Source of the DNA: Acinetobacter sp. ANC 4805
GTDB taxonomy: Bacteria; Pseudomonadota; Gammaproteobacteria; Pseudomonadales; Moraxellaceae
DNA length: 64,000 nucleotides
Direction of reading: 5' to 3'
Assembly (NCBI RefSeq): GCF_022549495.1
Contig: NZ_JAKZGD010000003.1
Location: 346,034-410,033 of the forward strand
The notes under the pieces are model-generated. The model was not told the origin of the DNA, ran no database searches, and saw only the letters and a list, made by a program, of their open reading frames with translations. This document shows positions 45,529-54,080 of the stretch, one piece after another (the first letter of the stretch is position 1; every line of letters begins with the position of its first letter). Made by a program: the position numbers and the translations under genes.

Positions 45529-46577
45529 AAAGAAGTATTGAGAGAGTGTTTTAACGTATTTGCGCGATAAGCACCTGGGCTAACTCCTGTCCATTTTTTA
45601 AAAGCGCGATGAAATGCACTTGGATCATGAAAACTTAGATCATCACTAATACTTTGGATAGAGTCATTAGTTTTGCTGAGTCGTTCAATTGCAATATCAC
45701 AGCGAATATCATTTTTGAGTTGCTGATAACTCACACCTTCTTGTTTTAAACGGCGCTGAATTGTTGCTGTTGACATATTCAGTTGTTGGGCGATTTCTTT
45801 GAGTTCATCCCACTCTGAGGGTGGCTGTAAAAGCAGTTGACGACGGATTTGCAAGCTTAAAGAATTTTCATTTTTAAAGCGAACGATTAGGTTATAAGGC
45901 GTTTGTCTGAGAAAGTCATTTAAAGCCTGTTTATCTTTTTTGATTTTGTGTTTGAGGTAATTTGCATCAAACTCAATTCGATTTTGATCAGCATTAAATT
46001 GAATATCTTCGCAAAAACGAACACGATAATCCTGTATTTCGACAGGTTGATGACATTTAAAAGTCATTTTCTGAAAAGGAATGCGCTGGTCACTCAGCCA
46101 ACACATTAAACTATGGACTAACATCAAATAGGTCGAATAGGTGAACATTCGTTTAGGATGTTCACGGTCATGTAGGACTAAGTATGCTTTTGAGTCGTGT
46201 TGAACCAATTCACCTTGAATGTCATCTAACACTAAACTCAGAAACTTTAAGATCTCTTGGATAGCTTGTTCTAAGGTTTCGGTACTGAATGCTAATTTTG
46301 CTAATAGGCTATAGCTCCCTCGACGCATTGGGTGGCAATCCATCCCTAGAAACTCATCATTCATCTGTTCAGCCAGTTCAATCCACAATTGCGCACATTG
46401 CGTCACTGGAACACGGGCTTTAGTTGAGCTGAGAAGTTCGACTGAAATGCCCGCTTGATTGGCAATATTGACAATATCTAAGCCTCGACTTGCCGCAACA
46501 CTCAATGCTTCACGAATCAAAGCATTTGAAATTGTATCTTTAGCGGAATTAAGATCGAGGTCGGTGCTTTTGCTCAT
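45525..46577 (-). CDS. AraC-family regulator with N-terminal AraC-type ligand domain
   Basis: A 350-residue protein if it starts at ATG 46577; ATG 46631 (368 residues) is an alternative, and neither has a good ribosome site. The N-terminal sensing domain (Arabinose_bd type) covers about 20-210. The C-terminal DNA-binding domain has ELKEIAQQLNMSTATIQRRL and SIQSISDDLSFHDPSAFHRAF, ending KKWTGVSPGAYR. This OruR/ArgR-like subfamily commonly regulates neighbouring catabolic genes. The 3-hydroxyacyl-CoA dehydrogenase-like SDR gene is divergent and starts 143 bp away. Confidence 0.88.
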   Translation of the reverse strand: MSKSTDLDLNSAKDTISNALIREALSVAASRGLDIVNIANQAGISVELLSSTKARVPVTQCAQLWIELAEQMNDEFLGMDCHPMRRGSYSLLAKLAFSTETLEQAIQEILKFLSLVLDDIQGELVQHDSKAYLVLHDREHPKRMFTYSTYLMLVHSLMCWLSDQRIPFQKMTFKCHQPVEIQDYRVRFCEDIQFNADQNRIEFDANYLKHKIKKDKQALNDFLRQTPYNLIVRFKNENSLSLQIRRQLLLQPPSEWDELKEIAQQLNMSTATIQRRLKQEGVSYQQLKNDIRCDIAIERLSKTNDSIQSISDDLSFHDPSAFHRAFKKWTGVSPGAYRANTLKHSLNTSL

Positions 46578-46720
46578 ACAGAAATGAAATATAGGAGAGT
46601 AAATAGGTTGAATGCTCAAAAGTCGCATCATTTTTGCTACTTTTAGGAATTGTATCGGAAAAAACTTGGCTTTACTCTCGCTTATAAAAATTTATATCTT
46701 TAATTTACGAGGAAATGGAC

Positions 46721-47491
46721 ATGAAAATTCAAGGAAAACATTTTGTTATTACTGGTGGTGGCTCTGGTTTAGGGGCAGCAACAGCAGAGGTTCTTGTTAA
46801 ACAAGGTGCGACGGTTACCTTGGTTGATATGAACATTGAAGCGGGTGAACAGCAGGCACAGGCATTAGGTGCGCAAGCTGAATTTGTAAAATTAGATGTA
46901 ACTGATGAGCAAGCTGCAGAGCAATTCTTTAAAGATGTTGTTGCAAAATATGGTGCGGTATATGGATTAGTCAACTGTGCAGGCATTGGACCTTCATCAA
47001 AAGTTGTGGGCAAAGAATCTGTACATGATTTAGCTATGTTCTCAAAAACTTTACATATCAACGTAACGGGTACATTTAACATGTTGCGCTTCGCAGCAGA
47101 TGCAATGAGCAAGAATATTGTTGCTGAAGGTGATGAAGATCGAGGGGTGATTGTAAATACTGCTTCTGTTGCCGCTTTTGATGGGCAAATCGGGCAAGCG
47201 GCTTATTCGGCATCAAAAGGTGCGGTGGTTGCGATGACATTACCAATTGCGCGCGAGTTAGCACGTCATCAAATTCGTGTTTTAACCATTGCACCAGGGA
47301 TTATGGAAACCCCAATGCTGAAAGGCTTGCCGCAAAATGTACAAGATGCCTTAGGGCAAATGGTGCCTTATCCATCACGCTTAGGTCGCCCAGAAGAATT
47401 TGCTCGTTTGGTTGCACATATTGCTGAAAACTCATATTTAAATGGTGAAGTGATTCGCTTAGATGGTGGTATTCGCATGGCTGCGAAATAA
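46721..47491 (+). CDS. SDR, 3-hydroxyacyl-CoA dehydrogenase type 2-like
   Basis: A 256-residue SDR. ATG 46715 is in frame, but GAGGA at 46709-46713 suits ATG 46721 better. The cofactor motif is TGGGSGLG with Asp in LVDMN giving NAD preference; NCAG; the catalytic Ser in VNTASVAAFDG and YSASK. The motif pattern IAPGIMETPMLKGLP is typical of mitochondrial HSD10-like 3-hydroxyacyl-CoA dehydrogenases. It probably acts in fatty-acid or branched-chain oxidation. Likely controlled by the divergent AraC protein. Confidence 0.87.
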   Translation: MKIQGKHFVITGGGSGLGAATAEVLVKQGATVTLVDMNIEAGEQQAQALGAQAEFVKLDVTDEQAAEQFFKDVVAKYGAVYGLVNCAGIGPSSKVVGKESVHDLAMFSKTLHINVTGTFNMLRFAADAMSKNIVAEGDEDRGVIVNTASVAAFDGQIGQAAYSASKGAVVAMTLPIARELARHQIRVLTIAPGIMETPMLKGLPQNVQDALGQMVPYPSRLGRPEEFARLVAHIAENSYLNGEVIRLDGGIRMAAK

Positions 47492-47522
47492 ACTTATTTA
47501 AAACATTTAGAGATTTATTTAT

Positions 47523-47556
47523 AAAACAGTTGTGAATGAAAATTTACAACTGTTTT
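47523..47556 (+). terminator. Rho-independent terminator
   Basis: AAAACAGTTGT pairs with ACAACTGTTTT around a 12-base loop, followed by TTATTTT, about 30 bases after the SDR stop. Confidence 0.85.
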
Positions 47557-47662
47557 TATTTTCCATATTGTGTATTGATGAACTAAATTTTAAGTTCAAT
47601 TCTCACTGTCTATTTTATTTAATTTGTCATCTAATTTATTTGTGGAATATGGAGTTGAATAG

Positions 47663-48235
47663 ATGAGAGTTCTAAGTTTAATGCCTATTGGCTTATGTTT
47701 AGTTTTAAATGGTTGTGTTGGAAATATGAATCCAACAGGCGGCAACTCAAATCCTAATTATCCATACTATACGACCCAACAGGTGATGGTCGTGAAAAAA
47801 ATAGTGGTACCCGCAGGAACAACTTTAACTTACGAAAAATATCGGGGTAAAGAAGGTCAACAGGAGCATCTGTTAGCAGAAGATAAGCTAACTGAAATTC
47901 AATTACCTAAAGGTCAAACCCTAGATTGGGGTGGTGTGCCCGTGACGATGATTGCTAAATTTTTTAATTCAGAAATGAAGGGTTTTTCTGTTTATGCTAG
48001 TTTTGATCAATTAGCTGAAAATAACAAAACGCAATTTTCTAGACAGTGGCAAAGTTGTGATGATGATCTGGGCATTACTGTAACAGATACTACGGACTGG
48101 TCATTTAACAAAGCCAATATTGCTGATGTCGAAAGTTGTAGTGTGCTCTATCAACGTTATTTTAAAGATAATCCACAGCAACAGAAATTCTTAGATAGTT
48201 TATATACAGAGTTAATGAAAATTGAATCAAAATAA
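47663..48235 (+). CDS. Hypothetical lipoprotein
   Basis: A 190-residue protein with a lipoprotein signal (LVLNGCVGN, Cys18), then an Asn/Pro/Tyr-rich linker and a beta-rich domain with KIVVPAGTTLTYEKYRGKEG. Two Cys residues in the second half (QSCDDDLG and VESCSVLY) may form a disulfide. I do not recognise a family. It stands alone between a terminator upstream and a shared terminator downstream; GGAG at 47651 is its ribosome site. Confidence 0.8.
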   Translation: MRVLSLMPIGLCLVLNGCVGNMNPTGGNSNPNYPYYTTQQVMVVKKIVVPAGTTLTYEKYRGKEGQQEHLLAEDKLTEIQLPKGQTLDWGGVPVTMIAKFFNSEMKGFSVYASFDQLAENNKTQFSRQWQSCDDDLGITVTDTTDWSFNKANIADVESCSVLYQRYFKDNPQQQKFLDSLYTELMKIESK

Positions 48236-48264
48236 GAAGCAATATTTATCAAAAATTGCTTCTT
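48234..48264. terminator. Bidirectional terminator
   Basis: A perfect 10-bp stem, AAGAAGCAAT / ATTGCTTCTT, beginning in the lipoprotein stop codon, between convergent genes. Confidence 0.8.
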
Positions 48265-48275
48265 AAATTTTAGTT

Positions 48276-48854
48276 TTATAATTTTGCTTTAACTTCTTCC
48301 CCAATCAGATAGAAAGTACCACCCGCAACATAATGAAGACTACGTAATTCTTTATTTGACTCTTCAAAGCGCCAATGCCCATCACGGAAGATTCTTGAAT
48401 CTGACCATGCTGCAATAACAGATCCTATAAATAAATCGTGAGTTTGCTGATTATGTGGCTCAGGAATGACTTTACACACAAGCCAAGCGATACTACCGCT
48501 TACAAGAGGGACTTTAAACTCATCTTGATAGAACAATTCGGTTTTACAATCTTTCAATTTGTTTGGTTGATCAAACTTACTAATTGTACCGAGTTGATGC
48601 ACCATATCAATTTGCGCATAGCAAGGTACTTGTAATGCAAAATAACCACTTTGTTCCACAAGCTGACGTGTTTTGGTACTTTTATCGAGTACTACAGTGA
48701 CTTTAGCTGGGGTGAGTTCCAGAGCACATGCCCAAGCAGCAGCCATCACATCTTTATCTTGTTCATGTTGTGCTGAGACTAAAACAGTTGGACCATGATT
48801 AAGTAAGCGATAAGCTTTAGTGAGTTCAACAGGTATGATTTCTTGGGCATTCAT
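48276..48854 (-). CDS. Flavin reductase-like protein
   Basis: A 192-residue protein starting at ATG 48854 (MNAQEIIPVELTKAYRLLNHGP). It has the flavin-reductase-like FMN split barrel: TVLVSAQHEQDKDVMAAAWACAL (first strand and flavin loop, seen as two adjacent stretches), SGYFALQVPC, and GSIAWLVCKVIPEPHN. Such proteins bind FMN and reduce it or carry out flavin-dependent reductions. No partner monooxygenase is adjacent, so the target is unknown. The frame is open further upstream, but the extension lacks family features. Confidence 0.85.
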   Translation of the reverse strand: MNAQEIIPVELTKAYRLLNHGPTVLVSAQHEQDKDVMAAAWACALELTPAKVTVVLDKSTKTRQLVEQSGYFALQVPCYAQIDMVHQLGTISKFDQPNKLKDCKTELFYQDEFKVPLVSGSIAWLVCKVIPEPHNQQTHDLFIGSVIAAWSDSRIFRDGHWRFEESNKELRSLHYVAGGTFYLIGEEVKAKL

Positions 48855-48966
48855 ATATAAAATCCGGAATATTTGATGAATGGTCGTAGTGAGACGATGG
48901 ATAGCACTAGAATTAATTATTGAAACAATCAATAATTGTGATGTAATTCACATTCTGGATATAAAA

Positions 48967-49146
48967 ATGTTAAAAGGTCTCGGAATTCTTTCTGTTTGCA
49001 TGTTGTTCATTGCCGGTCTAATTTTTCTAATCATCGGAACCTCATCAATAGATGTTATTTTGATTATCATTTCATTGGCTTTAATGACAGCATCTTATCT
49101 CTTAGCATCTGAATTTAATATAAATTTATTAAATTGGAGCAAATAG
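48967..49146 (+). CDS. Small two-helix membrane protein
   Basis: A 59-residue protein (MLKGLGILSVCMLFIAGLIF...) almost entirely made of two transmembrane helices, residues about 5-25 and 30-47, ending NINLLNWSK. The open frame extends upstream to 48880, but the hydrophobic protein begins at this ATG. The ribosome site is weak (GGA about 10 bases ahead). No family recognised. It may be an inner-membrane microprotein; it might also be chance, as hydrophobic frames arise easily in AT-rich DNA. Confidence 0.5.
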   Translation: MLKGLGILSVCMLFIAGLIFLIIGTSSIDVILIIISLALMTASYLLASEFNINLLNWSK

Positions 49147-49482
49147 ATATCAATTTTACAGCAGCGTTTTCTTAGAAACTCTTCTGTCATTAAATTGATA
49201 TGAATCAGTATCAATCTGTAGATTTTGTTCGTACGCACAAATAAAGTGATTTCTGATCGATATAACTACCTAGTATAAATCATTGAAAATAGAAGGTAGA
49301 GATATAACAAAGTTATGTGAATCTTTAAAACGAGAAAAAGATGGTGATGATCGTCACCATCTTTTTTTATATTTTAGTGCAACTTATCTGATTTTCTAAG
49401 GAATATTACCAATAACATTGCGATTTTATGAAAAGCTTGATAGTTTCGGAATAAATAAGAAAAAAATTCAGGATGAATTAAA
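49147..49482 (+). ncRNA. Intergenic stretch with a possible small RNA ending at a strong terminator
   Basis: 336 bp without a protein gene. TATAAA near 49275 could be a -10 box; then come a small hairpin (ATAAC-AAA-GTTAT, about 49304-49316) and a perfect rho-independent terminator at 49335-49366. A transcript of roughly 80 bases from about 49285 would consist of these two hairpins. The alternative is that the terminator simply serves the small membrane protein gene about 190 bases upstream. Confidence 0.3.
49335..49366 (+). terminator. Rho-independent terminator
   Basis: A perfect 13-bp stem AAAAAGATGGTGA / TCACCATCTTTTT, loop TGATCG, with a 7-T run. It lies far (190 bp) from the nearest upstream stop codon. 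Confidence 0.9.
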
Positions 49483-49902
49483 ATGGAGAATAAGCAACAT
49501 TATTACGCTCGTATAGGTGTAATTATGTTCATCACAGCTTTACCATCAATTAGCTGGGCTGTACAACCAATGACAGAAAGATCTTTAGCATTACAAACTG
49601 GTGTATTGAACAGAGCATTACCTAATATTATTGAAAAAGCTCAACGAGATGCTACGAAACCAGAAGAAGAGCAGTGGCGTTCTCAACGTCTCCTAAGCGA
49701 TCGTTATTTACGTGAAATACGGATTAGTATGCTTGCAGAAGGCGCTTTGTCTCCTTATGAGGAACAAAAGAAAACATCTCTAATGGATGTCCGTGAGAAA
49801 AAGAAAGCGAATTTGAAGCCCCATAGTGAAGCTCCAGATCGCTTTATGATTTATGAATTTGACTCCCCTAATATTAAAAGAGCCAGAATCACTTTCAAAT
49901 GA
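49483..49902 (+). CDS. Small exported hypothetical protein
   Basis: A 139-residue protein with an N-terminal export signal (hydrophobic VIMFITALPSISWA, cleavage near SWA-VQ) and a mature part that is helical and highly charged (EKAQRDATKPEEEQWRSQR). GGATGAA at 49469 is the ribosome site. No family recognised. Convergent with rlmKL, with only 16 bp between stops. Confidence 0.75.
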   Translation: MENKQHYYARIGVIMFITALPSISWAVQPMTERSLALQTGVLNRALPNIIEKAQRDATKPEEEQWRSQRLLSDRYLREIRISMLAEGALSPYEEQKKTSLMDVREKKKANLKPHSEAPDRFMIYEFDSPNIKRARITFK

Positions 49903-49918
49903 TGAGATATGCTATTTC

Positions 49919-52123
49919 TTAGATCGCAGGGTGTTGGATTTTCCAAGCACGGTGGATTTTTTGGTTACGCTTAAAATCTAAGCCAATTGTTTCAGAGGTG
50001 ATTTCTTCTATTTGATACATCGCCTCGATTTCTTCATCTAACTCAAACCCACGATAGTTATTGGAAAAGTACAAAGTGCCATCACTGGTTAAACGGTTCA
50101 TTGCGCGTTTAAGCAGCGAAATATGGTCGCGTTGTACATCAAATGTGCCGTAAAACTTTTTCGAGTTAGAGAATGTTGGAGGGTCAATGAAGATGAGATC
50201 ATATTGTTCATGACCTTCTTTTAACCATTCAAAGCAATCGCTAGCAAAGAACATATGTTGTTCATCAGCATGATCTACAGTTAAACCATTCAAGACAAAG
50301 TTTTCTTTTGACCAATTCAAATAAGTATTTGATAAGTCGACACTCGTCGTACTTGCTGCACCACCTAAAGCAGCATGTAGACTTGCAGTAGAAGTATAAC
50401 TGTACAAGTTTAGGAAGTGTTTACCACGTGCTTCTTTGGCAATTCTTAGGCGAATTTGGCGGTGATCCAAGAATAAACCAGTGTCTAAATAGTCTGTTAA
50501 ATTGACTAGAATTTTAGCTTTGCCTTCCTGCACAATGAAACGTTTAGATGCTGTGCTTTGTTTTGCATATTGATTGGTTCCCGTTTGTTTTGCACGGGTT
50601 TTGATAAAAATTGCATCACGATTTAAGCCTGTTACTGCACGAATGGCAGCCAAGCCTAAATTAAAGCGTTTTTTTGCTTTTTCAGGATCAATCGTTTTTG
50701 GTGGTGCATATTCCTGAACATGCAAACGATCTCCATATAAATCGACGGCAATGTTAAAATCTGGTAAATCGGCATCATATAAACGTAAGCAAAAAATATT
50801 TTCCTTCACAGCCCATTTCTTTAAGGCTTGCATATTTTTTTGCAAACGATTGGTAAAGTCTTCCGCACCTTCAATTTTTTCAAATTGCTGAGGTTGCCAA
50901 GTCGCCAAGAATGGTTGAACCACGGTCGCAGGTTTTACTGTGCCGAAACGGATATAAATTGGAAGCTTACCATTCATCAAACGTAAGGTTTGAGGTTCGT
51001 TAATAGCAAGTACATCTGCTTGTTCAATTTGTGCTGCAATCACGGCAACAGGCTGATTTGGAAAATTCTTTTGTAATAATCCTGATAAGCCTAAATAGAA
51101 TGATCGACTAGAGGCTTTATCACCTAAACGTTCCCCATAAGGTGGGTTAGTGACAATAAAGGCTTTTTTACCTTCAGCATGGAAATCATCCCAATCAGCT
51201 AAAGTACGTTCCTCAATTTGAATCTGATCGAGGATTTTTTCAAAACCTGCCGCAATGATGTTTTGGCGAGTTGCTTTCACGGCTTCCCAATCGGCATCAT
51301 AAGCATAAAATTTTGGTAATGGTGCTTCTAAAGCTTTTGCATGACGTTCAACAGCTTCATCTTTAAGTGATAACCATAATTCACGATCATGTCCATGCCA
51401 ACCATTGAAACCAAAGCGACGTACCAAACCTGGTGCACGATCAGTTAAAATCATTAATGATTCAATAATGAATGTGCCTGAACCACACATTGGGTCAAGA
51501 ATTAAGTCGGGTTGCAGTTGTTGTAGTTGTGCTTTTTGTAAGATTGCCGCTGCAAGGTTCTCTTTGATAGGTGCATCCGTCATAAAGTGACGGTAGCCAC
51601 GTTTATGTAATGAATCACCTGATAAATCTAAGCAATAAGTGTGTTGAGTTTTTCCTGCTAAAACATACAGTGTAATTTCAGGTTGTTTAATATCAACACT
51701 TGGACGTTTTCCAACAGCTTCCATAAATGAGTCAACAACACCATCTTTCACACGTAGTGTAGCGAATTGTGAATTGACTTTAATTTCACGTTCTACATGC
51801 AAACGAACAGCAAAGGTACTTTGTGGTGCAAAAACTAGAGACCAGTCAAAGCTAATTGCACCTTCATAGAGCTCTTCTGCAACATCACGTGCATCATGTG
51901 AGTGCTCTAATTCATGAGTATGGATGGGTAACAGTACACGAGAGGCAAGACGTGACCACATACAAATGCGATATGCATTTTCCAATGACCCTTTAAATAC
52001 TAAACGCCCAGCAAAACGTTGGATATTTTGAATACCTAAATCTTCAAGCTCTTGTTGTAATAAGGTTTCAAGCCCGTCTGCACAGGTTACCCAATAGTCT
52101 GTTAGACGTGGTTTAGCGTTCAT
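49919..52123 (-). CDS. rlmKL: Bifunctional 23S rRNA methyltransferase RlmK/RlmL
   Basis: A 734-residue protein with two SAM methyltransferases. The N-terminal RlmL part has a THUMP domain (about 50-160), LDPMCGSGTFIIES and NPPYGERLG, and makes m2G2445. The C-terminal RlmK part has FLNLYSYTSTASLHAALGGA and DLIFIDPPTFSNSKKFYGT, and makes m7G2069 of 23S rRNA. The fusion is the gammaproteobacterial standard and the length is normal (about 700-735). Confidence 0.96.
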   Translation of the reverse strand: MNAKPRLTDYWVTCADGLETLLQQELEDLGIQNIQRFAGRLVFKGSLENAYRICMWSRLASRVLLPIHTHELEHSHDARDVAEELYEGAISFDWSLVFAPQSTFAVRLHVEREIKVNSQFATLRVKDGVVDSFMEAVGKRPSVDIKQPEITLYVLAGKTQHTYCLDLSGDSLHKRGYRHFMTDAPIKENLAAAILQKAQLQQLQPDLILDPMCGSGTFIIESLMILTDRAPGLVRRFGFNGWHGHDRELWLSLKDEAVERHAKALEAPLPKFYAYDADWEAVKATRQNIIAAGFEKILDQIQIEERTLADWDDFHAEGKKAFIVTNPPYGERLGDKASSRSFYLGLSGLLQKNFPNQPVAVIAAQIEQADVLAINEPQTLRLMNGKLPIYIRFGTVKPATVVQPFLATWQPQQFEKIEGAEDFTNRLQKNMQALKKWAVKENIFCLRLYDADLPDFNIAVDLYGDRLHVQEYAPPKTIDPEKAKKRFNLGLAAIRAVTGLNRDAIFIKTRAKQTGTNQYAKQSTASKRFIVQEGKAKILVNLTDYLDTGLFLDHRQIRLRIAKEARGKHFLNLYSYTSTASLHAALGGAASTTSVDLSNTYLNWSKENFVLNGLTVDHADEQHMFFASDCFEWLKEGHEQYDLIFIDPPTFSNSKKFYGTFDVQRDHISLLKRAMNRLTSDGTLYFSNNYRGFELDEEIEAMYQIEEITSETIGLDFKRNQKIHRAWKIQHPAI

Positions 52124-52562
52124 TCAAATTTCCAAAACGTTTTTAGCAATCGAGTATTTTAACTGATTTTGGAGTATTGATGCGGTTGATATTTGCATCA
52201 TTGGTAGGAATTTTAAAATTTATTTACATCAAACTGGACTCTCAAACCCCCAAATAAAGTGAATTGTTCTGTATAAATTTTTTAATTATTGCCTTTGTTC
52301 ACAGAGTTGGTAGCCTGCCGATCAATCGGATTAAAACTTTTGTGCTGTATTTGATGAGTCCGATTTTCTTTTCAAAGTGTATTCACAGCATAGGCATTGG
52401 ATGTGAATCGTGGGAATGTTTATCCATTTTTTCTTATATAGACTCAGGGTATCATGATGTAAAGAAAATAATTTTTCGAATATATTTGAATAGTTGGTAC
52501 ATGTTTTGCTTCTCTCTAAGCGGATGATCAACAAGCACTTCTCCCAACGATGTGAGGACGTT
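52124..52562. other. rlmKL upstream intergenic region, no clear gene
   Basis: 439 bp of AT-rich DNA divergent from rlmKL and ahead of a small conserved gene. Open frames on both strands (for example 52264-52527 plus) lack ribosome sites and family features and look like chance. GAGGACGTT just before 52563 serves the next gene. Confidence 0.4.
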
Positions 52563-52931
52563 ATGAAAGCAAATATGAACCATGAACTTGTACTAAATGC
52601 CGAAGCTTTTTCAATTGCAACACAAATGTATGTTCGATTAAGACGTGTATCGGCTCGTGTAATTGATGTGATGTATTTAGTACACGATAAAAATTATGCC
52701 AAACATATTATAGAAATTGCCTTGGCAACAGAAGATACAGAATTAGAACGCTATGCGACGCGTTTAAGTGCGTTAGTTGATTTGTATCCAGAGCCTGAAG
52801 CTGCTTTAGATGAAGTCAAAGATGATTTCAATGGGGCAGTAGAGGGTGCAGACCCATATTCGTCAGAAGTAACGGCTGAGGAAATTTATCAAGCTCAAGT
52901 GGGGCATCACTATATTGGTGCATTACGCTAA
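52563..52931 (+). CDS. Conserved hypothetical protein upstream of pyrB
   Basis: A 122-residue soluble protein (MKANMNHELVLNAEAFSIAT...). ATG 52563 has GAGGA 8 bases ahead; the frame extends upstream to 52494 without support. The sequence is helical with an acidic C-terminal half (EPEAALDEVKDDFNGAVEG). It has coding-like composition and a clean start. I do not recognise a family. It is 120 bp from pyrB and not obviously in its operon. Confidence 0.75.
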   Translation: MKANMNHELVLNAEAFSIATQMYVRLRRVSARVIDVMYLVHDKNYAKHIIEIALATEDTELERYATRLSALVDLYPEPEAALDEVKDDFNGAVEGADPYSSEVTAEEIYQAQVGHHYIGALR

Positions 52932-53051
52932 ATATTTCGTGTTGCAACTCCCTAATTAATTGCAACATAATGGTGAAAAGTTGTTCTGCGAAAGTGGAGA
53001 AATTGGGCTACACTATGCAAGTTTTGGTGATTCGACCTATAGGAATCTATT

Positions 53052-54068
53052 ATGCATATTGCAGCCCTGCATCAACCAAGTCAGGTTCAATTGAATCAAC
53101 AAGGAAATTTAAAGCACTTTTTAACCATTGAAGGTCTTTCTAAAGAAAGCCTGACCAAGATTTTAGATACCGCACAAAGTTTTTTAGACGACAATAATAA
53201 TTTGATTAACCGTCCGTTATTGGAAGGACTGACGGTCATGAATCTGTTCTTTGAAAACTCTACTCGTACTCGCACAACGTTTGAAGCTGCGGCAAAACGT
53301 TTGTCTGCAAATGTCTTGAATATTGATATTGCTCGTTCAAGTACTTCTAAAGGTGAGACTTTACGTGACACGCTTTGGAACTTAGAGGCAATGGCTGCGG
53401 ATATTTTCGTAGTACGTCATTCATCTTCGGGTGCGGCTCACTTTATTGCAAAAGATGTATGCCCGAAAGTTGCGATTATTAATGCTGGTGATGGTCGTCA
53501 CGCACATCCGACTCAGGCGATGTTGGATATGTTGACGATTCGCCGTGAAACGAAAAAACCTTTTGAAGCGTTAAGTGTCGCGATTATTGGTGATATTAAA
53601 CATTCACGTGTTGCACGTTCAAATGTCGCAGCATTACAGACTCTCGGTTGCAAAGATATTCGCGTGATTGCACCGAATACTTTGTTACCTGTTGGTTTTA
53701 ATGAATATGGTGAGCATGTTCGTTTGTTTAATCAAATGGATGCAGGTGTGACAGATTGTGATGTCATCATTGCTTTACGTATTCAAAATGAACGTATTGA
53801 TTCGCCTGCATTAGCTTCTCAATCTGAATTTTATAAAATGTATGGTTTAAATAAAGAGCGTCTTGCTTTAGCCAAACCTGATTGTATTGTTATGCATCCT
53901 GGGCCAATGAACCGTGGGGTTGAGATTGATTCAAGTGTTGCTGATGGTGATCAATCTGTGATTTTGAAGCAAGTCACCAATGGTATCGCTGTTCGTATGG
54001 CGGTATTAGCTCTTGCAATGCAAGGGCAGTTACAAGAACAAGGTTTAATTGAAGCGATTGCACTGTAA
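53052..54068 (+). CDS. pyrB: Aspartate carbamoyltransferase catalytic subunit PyrB
   Basis: A 338-residue ATCase, second step of pyrimidine synthesis. Carbamoyl-phosphate motif [13 protein letters not shown], then [14 protein letters not shown] and [12 protein letters not shown]. The N-terminal extension of about 30 residues is typical of the class A, Pseudomonas-type enzyme, which lacks PyrI and instead assembles with a dihydroorotase-like partner. That partner gene, pyrC', follows 12 bases downstream. Confidence 0.96.
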   Translation: MHIAALHQPSQVQLNQQGNLKHFLTIEGLSKESLTKILDTAQSFLDDNNNLINRPLLEGLTVMNLFFENSTRTRTTFEAAAKRLSANVLNIDIARSSTSKGETLRDTLWNLEAMAADIFVVRHSSSGAAHFIAKDVCPKVAIINAGDGRHAHPTQAMLDMLTIRRETKKPFEALSVAIIGDIKHSRVARSNVAALQTLGCKDIRVIAPNTLLPVGFNEYGEHVRLFNQMDAGVTDCDVIIALRIQNERIDSPALASQSEFYKMYGLNKERLALAKPDCIVMHPGPMNRGVEIDSSVADGDQSVILKQVTNGIAVRMAVLALAMQGQLQEQGLIEAIAL

Positions 54069-54080
54069 GGGATAGATCAC

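Noticed and set aside
52264..52527. 87-codon Cys-rich frame upstream of the small gene before pyrB
   Set aside because: No ribosome site, and an antisense frame overlaps it equally well; both look like chance.
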